From Prostheceraeus crozeri (Eukaryota; Platyhelminthes; Polycladida; Euryleptidae), in assembly GCA_907163375.1 (NCBI GenBank), contig CAJQUW010008745.1, forward strand, positions 248,001-312,000: DNA of 64,000 nt. The letters run 5' to 3'. The notes under the pieces are model-generated. The model was given only the letters and a program-made list of their open reading frames with translations, had not been told where the DNA came from and searched no databases. Below are positions 57,470 to 64,000 of the stretch, in pieces. Each line of letters begins with the position of its first letter. The first letter of the stretch is position 1. The position numbers and the translations under genes are program-made.

Positions 57470-58200
57470 ATGACTCAGAAAATGTATACAATCAGAGAGG
57501 AAGGTGACGCTTTTGAGCAAGATCTCTTGAAGCTTCGTCCGACACGAAAGGTGCAAGGGATTGGAAATACATTCTACTTTCAAACCTTGAATTATGGTGA
57601 TGATGGCTTTTATCTTCAAGTTCCATTTTTACACAGTAATGGCATGTCTACATCAGGGTATAGCAATATGAGACAAATGCGAGTGACTTTTCTAAAATGG
57701 CGACAGGTGATTCTTAAAACTATTGACTCCTTCGCGAAAGAATGTGTTGAGCTGCCTGAAAGGGCTCCCACTCATTGGAGAAAAGCATTAGATGAAGGAG
57801 GTGGTCACAAAGAATTGCGGAATTCAATGCACTGTTTTTAAAACTATCGGATCATTTTCAAGCATTCGATCTCTTCACAAACGCGATGGAATGAGAGGAT
57901 CTCAAACGGGGTCGCTACATGGCCTTAGTGCACGTTACCGGACTTTATATTGGTTCACATGGTTCGACTGGTAAAGTCGCTTCTTTACAAATGAAGGTTC
58001 TTCAACTAGTCTATGAACCACTACCAATTGATAAATGCTTAATTAACATTGATAAGACTGCTTCAAGTGATGGGAAGGAAAGCAAAAAGCGAGGGCGAAA
58101 ATCTGAAGATGGGAATCTTAAATTGAAGTTGAAGCGCCAAGATGCTGACTTGAAAACTTTCTATCATCCTAAGTGTGATGAGGAAACACAAATGTTTTAA
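57470..58200 (+). pseudogene. Conserved-looking unknown Polinton-block protein, frameshifted
   Basis: ATG 57470 starts a frame that is protein-like to about 57835 (FYFQTLNYGDDGFYLQVPFL). At a T5A4 run at 57835-57843 the reading must change frame, and the downstream frame meets a TGA at 57896-57898 before continuing (GLYIGSHGSTGKVASLQMKV, YEPLPIDKCLI) to the stop at 58200. The C-terminal tail is basic (SKKRGRK). Two lesions therefore break the gene. Function unknown; it sits between the core-like gene and the ATPase and has a TATA promoter upstream. It may be one of the conserved unnamed Polinton proteins. Confidence 0.65.
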
Positions 58201-58325
58201 TTTGTAAATGTAAATTGAAAGTTTCTATTCTGAATGTAAATAAACGTGATCTGGAACATGTGTCTGTTTTGTTGTTCTAAGCAAAATTAGCGGGATGATG
58301 AGTTTAATGTTAACGGAGTTATAAT

Positions 58326-58961
58326 ATGACAGATTTTCGTCTATTCACTGATCGCACAATGTGTGTTGCTGGACCAAGTCAGTCCGGTAAAACTACATTT
58401 GTAACTCATTTGCTACAATATAGAAATGAAATGTTTAACAAGGAAATTAAGAGAGTCAAATGGTATTATGGAATATTTCAACCACAACTACATTCTGCAC
58501 TTCGCCAGAAAGGTTATGAGGTGAAGCAAGGGTTGCCATCAACTGAGGATATCAAAGCAGGTGACTTACTAGTATTAGATGATCCATTACGTGAAAGCAA
58601 ATCTTCAAAGGATGTAACTGAAATGTTCATTCAAACTGCACATCATAGGGAAGCTTTAATTATCTACATTGCCCAAAACATCTTCGATGGAGGGAAAGAG
58701 CAAAGAACTAGAACTTTGAATACACATTATTTGGCAATATTTAAAAATCCAAGAGATAGCAGTCAGATACATCATCTCAGTAGACAGATGTTACCTCAAC
58801 AACCTAAAGTACTTTCAAAAATATATGAAGATGTAACTAAGAAACCACATGACTATCTATTTATTGATCTAACCCAGGAATGTCCGGAACGACTTCGATT
58901 TCGGACAAATATCATACCTAATTCCGTTGAACCAAAGACAGTTTTCTCGGTTCACAGTTAG
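58326..58961 (+). CDS. DNA-packaging ATPase (FtsK/A32-like)
   Basis: 211 residues from ATG 58326, frame intact. Walker A is GPSQSGKTT at residues 16-24; Walker B is DLLVLDD at residues 80-86, with acidic residues at 85-86. Polinton and related viral packaging ATPases of this length move DNA into the preformed capsid. The AHHREALIIYIAQNIFDGG region and the NPRDSSQI stretch, where the sensor motifs lie, follow in the order expected. It lies upstream of the capsid genes and has no frame lesion. Confidence 0.85.
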   Translation: MTDFRLFTDRTMCVAGPSQSGKTTFVTHLLQYRNEMFNKEIKRVKWYYGIFQPQLHSALRQKGYEVKQGLPSTEDIKAGDLLVLDDPLRESKSSKDVTEMFIQTAHHREALIIYIAQNIFDGGKEQRTRTLNTHYLAIFKNPRDSSQIHHLSRQMLPQQPKVLSKIYEDVTKKPHDYLFIDLTQECPERLRFRTNIIPNSVEPKTVFSVHS

Positions 58962-59000
58962 TTTTAAGCAATGTACTTTGTTGCCTTATTATTTTCAAAC

Positions 59001-59621
59001 ATGTCGTATTCAAAGATGGTAGTCATTCCTCAAGAGGAGTATATACAATTGACTACATGACAAAGTGCACAGGAAGTCAAAAATATAGATCAACCTATTA
59101 CGAATCAACTTAAGGAGCTAACACAAAAGGACATGAAAATTCAGAAGATTAAGGATCCCCATCGACGAATGCAGTTAGAAGCTGACAAGTTGCGACGATC
59201 TATAACCTTGTCAACACCTCGACCATATCGTGTGCGCGCTGAGCGACTATTTGACTTCATTGATCCACATGTGAAGTTCAATGAGAGAGGGGAGATAATA
59301 GATGCAACAACTGGTGATGTTACTAGAAATAGTCACATAGATGACCTTCTACAATATGCTGTCAGAGATGTAAGGCGAAAACTAGGTGCACCACAAGGGT
59401 GGACATATTTTCAGAAAATTTTATCTGATCAAAATGTACCTCACAATATTATTGGAGGACCGACTGTGAATCTGTTGGATAAGGGCCACTTACAAGATGG
59501 ATCAAGAAAGAAAACACCCACGATGGCGGTCAAGCGAGAGCTTCATGATCCCGATGATCTTCAACCAAGAAGAGCTACTAGGCGCTCAATGCGTGTTGGG
59601 AAGGAGTATAGTAAATATTAA
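59001..59621 (+). pseudogene. Conserved Polinton structural-type protein, early stop
   Basis: ATG 59001 opens a frame (KMVVIPQEEYIQL) stopped by TGA at 59058-59060. The same frame continues without further stops to TAA at 59619-59621; a later ATG at 59133 could start a 162-residue product. The body is charged, with RMQLEADKLRRSI and VRDVRRKLGAPQGWTYF, and a basic tail (RRATRRSMRVGKEYS). A VVIPxExY start and a helical basic body recur in Polinton-block proteins of unknown role. Position between ATPase and penton fits. One nonsense mutation separates it from intact. Confidence 0.65.
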
Positions 59622-59655
59622 GCAAATATGAATTAAGCCTTGCTTTTCTCATATC

Positions 59656-59958
59656 ATGTCGTTACAAAAATTTTGCTGTTGTTTGAAATCTGCGCTCGAA
59701 GGTAAAGGAGAAGAGGGCATAGAGGTTGATATCAATTGTGTTAGCAGTTGCTGTGCGAGTAATACGCGTGCAAATCAGAACAAAGACGATGAGTACAGCA
59801 GTGACACTCAGAAAGATTTATTACGACTTAAATCAGCCCGCAAGTTTCAGTCGTCCGGAGGTTCTAGCTCGTGCAGCAGGTGTGGGAATAGAGAAAGTCA
59901 AGAAGTGTTGAATTCGCTAATCCAATTACTCTGCATGGACCCCATGAAGTTGTTCTAA
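59656..59958 (+). CDS. Cys/Ser-rich frame of uncertain status
   Basis: 100 codons from ATG 59656, Cys- and Ser-rich (KFCCCLKSALEGKGEEGIEV at the start). Its second half overlaps, in another frame, a stretch that resembles an integrase N-terminus (59789-59911), and its end overlaps the first penton-like codons. It may be coding only in the first 40 codons, or not at all. Confidence 0.3.
   Translation: MSLQKFCCCLKSALEGKGEEGIEVDINCVSSCCASNTRANQNKDDEYSSDTQKDLLRLKSARKFQSSGGSSSCSRCGNRESQEVLNSLIQLLCMDPMKLF
59789..59911 (+). pseudogene. Integrase N-terminal remnant
   Basis: The plus-strand frame from 59789 gives MSTAVTLRKIYYDLNQPASF, then PEVLARAAGVGIEKVKK. Polinton integrases begin with LxKIYYDxxxPxSF, a helix, and VKKWL before their zinc and catalytic domains. 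Here a TGA follows immediately at 59909-59911, and the next codons in a different frame are penton-like. About 40 codons survive and the catalytic core is gone, as if a deletion joined the integrase start to the penton gene. Confidence 0.45.
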
Positions 59959-61270
59959 CTGAAATTATTTATTACAACGATATCAGTTTGCTAGAAAACA
60001 ATTATTTTGAATTGCATAAAGAAGTACGAGAGAAGGATGATTGTTTTCGCATATTTCACAATAGTCTACATGGAACATGGGCTTTTCATCATCTAACTTT
60101 ACATCCTTTTTCAACATCTTTACCCTCTGTCCAAAACATTATTAAAATTCAAAAGGCATTTGCAACGTCAACTTTTGATTCTAAAGTTCCCACAATGAGC
60201 TTGCAAGATACAGAAAAGGAAATCGGTAGAATGTTTGAACGAATAAATGATCTCTTCAAGCTGACTTTGAATAAATTCTACAAACCAGTCATAAAGGAGT
60301 CAACAAAATTGATGAAGGAAGGGAAGCATGTTCTTCTTGTATTAGGTAAGGATTTGAGTCATACTTTGGGGTATTCTAGAACAACGTTCTCATAAAGGTA
60401 TTGGTACAATGGACGTGGGTGGAATTCGGAGAGGAAAGTAATTGATTTTCAATGTAGAATTGTGCCATTGTATGCATTACAAAAAAGGAGCATCCGAGTA
60501 AAAAATCAATTTGAGGTCATTAGAAGTGTTGAAGACTTTGCAAGAAAGTTTCAAGGATCAGTGCCAGAAACGTTAATGACTTGTGAATATAAGAACGAGA
60601 AAGTAACTTCATTTACTGTTGAAACGGAGGCAGAATTTCTTGTTTTTACTAAAAAGACACCATTGGAAAAGTCTGATTCCGCTGTTATTGAATTCGGATC
60701 TGAAATGACTGGGATGCTTAAGGGCCTTGAAAGCGCACCTTGGTTGACAGAATTAAATGATACATTCAAGGTTCAATTGTCCTCTTCTAGACTCAAAGCA
60801 TCAACAAATGTTTCATTGGACATCCACGTATACAGCGAAGACATATTGGGTGATGATTTGTCTACTTCCAGTGAACTTGTAAAAAGAGTTAATTTGAACA
60901 TTGAAAGCTTGAAAACGCCATCTGAATTGTGTACAAAGTTAAATGAGTTTGGTGTAGATGAATATTTCTTTTCCTATGAGCCACATAAAAAGCGCATGGT
61001 TCTAAAGGTAGGGAAGAACTATTTTGTCAAGTTCGATAGCTTGTTAACGACCACATTGGGATTTTCAAAATCAACTATTTATGAAAGCACATCAATAGGC
61101 GATACAGCCCCATCACTAGAGCGGGATATAAGTAACTTATACGTCTATTGAAACATTATTGAATATACAAGGATTGGCGACATTGAGGCCCCACTTCTGC
61201 GCACATTTCCTCTCTCATCCGTAAAGAAGCAACTAATCAATCGAGAATTTTTTAATTTTTTTCGGCCTCT
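59892..61270 (+). pseudogene. Penton (minor capsid, single jelly roll), two nonsense stops
   Basis: One reading frame runs from 59892 to about 61270 with just two in-frame stops, TAA 60393-60395 and TGA 61149-61151. The start resembles the penton N-terminal strand (ITLHGPHEVVLTEI). Modules ending FGSEMTGMLKGLE, FDSLLTTTLGFSKS and an earlier GKDLSHTLGYS suggest the repeated strand-turn unit of these proteins. After the second stop the characteristic end (IGDIEAPLLRTFPLS) is present. The true N-terminus is missing. In Polintons the penton closes the capsid vertices. The tail overlaps the start of the capsid gene. Confidence 0.72.
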
Positions 61271-62520
61271 GTTTCTTCGATTCTCCCCCTCATCAAACAG
61301 ACATCATCTCCTCAACAATTGTAGACATAGTCCCCACAACAAATATCGATGGTAGCGAACAGCCTATTCAGTTTGATATACCTGCCAATCCTCAAGATTA
61401 TATTGACTGTCAATCCATTGATTTAGAGTTGTGTATACAAATTAAGAAGACTGATGGCACAAATCTTGATTCATCCAAGGATAAAGTGGGATTGGCAAAT
61501 CTTCCTATTGCCAGTCTGTTCTCAGATGTGTATCTAATATTGAATGACAAACAGATTGAAAGAGGGGATCGAGCATATCCATATGGAGCATACATACATA
61601 CAATGACGCAATTTCAAAAGCAAGCTAAACAGTCACACTTACAAGTTTCTGGGTGGTATGATGATCAGCAAGGGAAATTTGATGATGTCTCAAATACATG
61701 GTTAAAAAGACGAATGGATTTAACACCGGATTCAAAGGGATTATACTTGAAATGACCTGTCTATCTTGATTTCCTTCGTTAATCTAAATATCTGCTATCA
61801 CAGGTTAAAATGCAAATAAAATTTATTCGTGCAAATCCTGAGTTCGCGTTAATGGCTTTTGGAGCTACAAACTATCAAGTCAACATAAGTAATGCCGTGC
61901 TCAATGTAAGGCGAGTAACAATGAACCCGTCAGTCATCAACGACCATGCGACAGGATTGAGGAAAAACAATGCAATATATCCAGTTAATCACAGTGTGTT
62001 GACAAACTTCACAATTGGAGCGGGATCATCCTCACATGCCTACCCAAATCTTTTTCCCACTGCAATGCCAAAGGCCGTGCATATCACATTTGTGGAAAAT
62101 GAGGCATTCATTGGTGCTTTTGAAAAGAATCCATTCAATTTCCAACACTTTAATGTTAGCAAACTAGCACTCTATCCGTATGGGAAATTTGTATCTTGCA
62201 AAGCATATGAGCCTAATTTCAAAGATGGCAAATTCGCAAGTGAATATGGTTCTACTTTCACCGCTCTCAACATGTTTAATACAGATGATTCAAATGGAAT
62301 TACAATGGATATGTACAAGAATGGCTACTTCTTCATTATGTACAACCTCAGAGCAGATGCAGATCTAGGTGGTGAAAGCGTTAAGCCTGGAAATCAACGA
62401 CTGGAGGTATCATTTGAGTCACCTTTGAAGAAAACAATTACTTGTCTCATTCACGCTATCTATGATAGCAAAGTTGAGATAACAAGAAAGAGAGACGTGA
62501 CTGTCAGCTATCAGAGATGA
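61237..62520 (+). pseudogene. Major capsid protein (double jelly roll), two nonsense stops
   Basis: The frame is open from 61237 to 62520 except for TGA 61753-61755 and TAA 61780-61782. The start region (FFDSPPHQTDII), ANLPIASLFSDVYLILNDKQ, SKYLLSQVKMQIKFIRANPE and the C-terminal NGYFFIMYNLRADADLG stretch follow the order of Polinton/adintovirus hexon-like capsid proteins, often annotated in animal genomes as F54H12.2-like. No plain ATG is seen near the start. About 428 codons is somewhat short. Its last bases overlap the protease start (ATGA at 62517-62520). The two close stops near codon 173-182 abolish a full-length product. Confidence 0.85.
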
Positions 62521-62981
62521 GTAACTTACGCAACATAGAAATCTTGAGGAAAATGAGGAAAGCTCATCCCTACTCCAAGACAATATTTCTCAATGTCTTT
62601 CCTAGAGATAATTTACCTGATTCAATTCCTTTCTATCCTTGTTCGCTTATCACCAATACGGATACCAACAATCTCCGCGGAAAACATTGGATTACTGTAT
62701 ACATCAATCGTTATAAAGTGGCCGAATATTTTGACTCTCTTAATCAACCTCGTTTACATGATATCGCATTATGGATGAACAGGTTCTCCTGGACTGTTAG
62801 GAAAGTGACATCGTTCCCACTTCAAAGTAATACATCTCTAATGTGCGGTGGCTATGTACTCCATTTTTTCAACGAGAGACCATTGAAAAATAACTGTAAA
62901 AGTGCTTTAGAACTATTTTCGAAAGACTGTGATAAAAATGATGTAATTCTTACCAAACATGTCAAAACAGTTTTGAAATAA
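62517..62981 (+). CDS. Adenovirus-type maturation cysteine protease
   Basis: 154 residues from ATG 62517, which overlaps the capsid stop by four bases; frame intact. The catalytic set of the adenain family is visible in order: His57 in GKHWITVYI, Asp73 in EYFDSLN, Gln103 in FPLQSN and Cys110 in MCGGYVLHFF. In adenoviruses and Polintons this enzyme (Ulp1-like fold) cleaves capsid and core precursors, often at Gly-Gly sites. Intactness beside a broken capsid gene suggests decay is recent or that the protease alone is retained. Confidence 0.87.
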   Translation: MSNLRNIEILRKMRKAHPYSKTIFLNVFPRDNLPDSIPFYPCSLITNTDTNNLRGKHWITVYINRYKVAEYFDSLNQPRLHDIALWMNRFSWTVRKVTSFPLQSNTSLMCGGYVLHFFNERPLKNNCKSALELFSKDCDKNDVILTKHVKTVLK

Positions 62982-63070
62982 AGTTCTATGTTGTATCATT
63001 AACTTGCTCTCTTTTTCCAAAACAAGGGTTTATAAGAAAAACAAAAGCATGTTCATATTTCATTATCTAT
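62982..63070. other. Convergent spacer between protease and TBP-like gene
   Basis: 88 bp separate the protease stop (plus) and the stop of the TBP-like gene (minus). AATAAA at about 62979-62984 overlaps the protease stop and could serve as its polyA signal. Confidence 0.5.
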
Positions 63071-63540
63071 TCACATATATACAAAATCTACAATTTTGTT
63101 TTCATGAAACAATTTTTTCAAATCACATATGATGGGAGGCACATCACTTATGTCTTTAATGCCGGTTATCACAATCTTTCCATTATGGAGCACATGAACA
63201 TGATATGAATGCCAGTTAGTCAATTGAGCTGCTGGAAATAACTCCACTTCATAAGTTAGATTATGTGATAATGTAACTTTACGGAAGTCATAGTGATAGT
63301 GCATTCACATAACAAGGTCATTGTCTTCACTTTCCAATCAGATAATGAATCACCAAGTAAATGTTCCAAAGTAAAGTGCAGATATGAGAGATCACCCTCC
63401 ATGACCCTTCCAATACATTGGAATGTTCCATTTGGAAAGAATAGGATAGTGAGAGACTTATCCTTCCTCTGAATCCTCCATGTTAACATTGAGGGTCTTC
63501 CAAGATGTAAGCTCGTTGTCGGCTTCAATTTGCGCTTTAT
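63071..63540 (-). pseudogene. TATA-binding-protein-like (two TBP repeats), frameshifted
   Basis: On the minus strand, 63528-63310 reads TWRIQRKDKSLTILFFPNGT and FQCIGRV, matching the first TBP repeat (MRIREPxTTALIFxSGKxVCTG). After a frame change near 63305, 63304-63071 reads YEVELFPAAQL, then HVLHNGKIVITGIKD, matching the second repeat (YEPELFPGL...SGKVVLTG). The linker DWKVKTMTL sits where TBP has NFKIQNMVG. TBP binds the TATA box minor groove. Several residues differ from host TBP and N-terminal coding is unclear, with stops upstream of 63528, so it is a divergent, broken copy. It faces the capsid genes. Confidence 0.62.
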
Positions 63541-64000
63541 CAGTAAGCGTCATCGAGAGGAATCTTGATCCGAGTCTTATGGTTGCCAATGAGATCAGCG
63601 AAGTCTTTCAGTGAAGGCAATCAGTCAATACTAATGCAAGCGCCACGATGTTTTCGAACACTATTTGCTATTGAATGACGAAATGCTATTCTTTTAGAAT
63701 TTGTTATGTGAACGTTTTAAACGTCACTAAGTTTCCATGTTCTAATGTAATGAGGCATGTTCCGAAAGCTATGTTTCAGATTTAAGTTTAATGCTTGCCT
63801 AAAGTTTGTGATTTTATTAGCTCAACATATCGGAATGATGTAGAAATTTCAATTTTAGTAAGACTACTTATGTATTAGTGAGTGTTGCTACATGTCGGAA
63901 GATGCAGCAATAGCAAGATCTATTACAAGTGGAATATGGTATTGTTTTTATTTAGACTTATTCTACATCACCTGTGACAGGAAGGCATCTCCTTCTCTTC
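63541..64000. other. Right edge, nothing recognised
   Basis: A short minus-strand open stretch just upstream of the TBP-like gene (SLPSLKDFADLIGNHK) may be its N-terminal continuation in another frame. Beyond it no gene, terminal repeat or RNA was recognised before the window ends. Confidence 0.4.

Larger units (their letters stand above)
55547..63540. mobile_element. Endogenous Polinton/Maverick (adintovirus-like) gene block, decayed
   Basis: A capsid gene module of the Polinton/Maverick lineage is recognised from the packaging ATPase, double-jelly-roll major capsid protein, penton and adenain-like protease together, with accessory genes around it. All but the last gene are on the plus strand. 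Several genes carry stops or frameshifts while others are open. DNA polymerase B and a full integrase are absent from the window, and terminal repeats were not found. The element may therefore continue past 64 kb or be truncated. Confidence 0.85.

Noticed and set aside
59988..61151. Two separate genes, 59988-60395 and 60462-61151
   Set aside because: They share one frame with a single TAA between and no other stop, so one broken gene is simpler.
61429..62520. Two separate genes, 61429-61755 and 61810-62520
   Set aside because: Both are in the same frame and together follow the order of one capsid protein; the gap is due to two nonsense codons.

Overview
This is an AT-rich, gene-poor stretch of animal genomic DNA, most likely from an aquatic invertebrate. 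The inference rests on Penelope-like elements (PLEs), non-LTR retrotransposons, mariner and pogo relics, short GT-AG introns, TATA promoters and a Polinton/Maverick capsid-gene block. No rRNA, tRNA, CRISPR or bacterial operon was recognised. The species cannot be named from the sequence.

Layout. 1-6.2 kb: non-coding DNA with a small MITE-like inverted repeat (3599-3841) and one copy of a dispersed repeat called family R here (other copies near 14.2 and 45.4 kb). 6.2-12.65 kb: a nest of two PLEs. PLE1 (minus strand, reverse transcriptase plus GIY-YIG endonuclease) is interrupted by a 1.05-kb element with inverted ends and has an inverted copy of its own 3' end beside its truncated 5' end. PLE2 (plus strand) lies next to it, flanked by inverted terminal repeats and by about 95-bp direct repeats of PLE1 tail sequence. 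12.65-27.3 kb: mostly featureless, with a GC-rich minisatellite (22.07-22.75 kb) and a LINE 3' end (23.7-24.1 kb).

27.3-42.8 kb: a three-layer nest. A LINE reverse-transcriptase gene is split by a mariner element (28332-42722, 46-bp inverted ends, TA target duplication). The mariner transposase is itself split by an insertion of about 13 kb bounded by long inverted repeats of roughly 0.9 kb. Each long repeat carries an inward-facing TATA promoter and a splice donor. The interior has small ORFs, short introns, a duplicated 3' module with a UUCG hairpin, a 202-bp CT run and minisatellites. No transposase, polymerase or integrase was recognised, so its class is unknown.

43.9-54 kb: an unrecognised single-exon gene (43918-44658), relics of mariner and pogo transposases, and a possible first coding exon at 53.8-54.0 kb.

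55.5-63.5 kb: an endogenous Polinton/adintovirus-like block. In order: a UBA-RING protein like the C-terminal half of an inhibitor of apoptosis, two unknown genes around a basic core-like protein, a packaging ATPase, a virion-type conserved gene, an integrase N-terminal remnant, penton, major capsid protein, adenovirus-type maturation protease, and on the opposite strand a broken two-repeat TATA-binding-protein-like gene. ATPase, protease and the basic protein are open; penton, capsid and several others carry stops or frameshifts, so this copy is decayed. DNA polymerase B and the terminal repeats were not found inside the window. Two gene starts in the block share an ATGAGTCAT site followed by TATATAAG, which is of interest beside a TBP-like gene.
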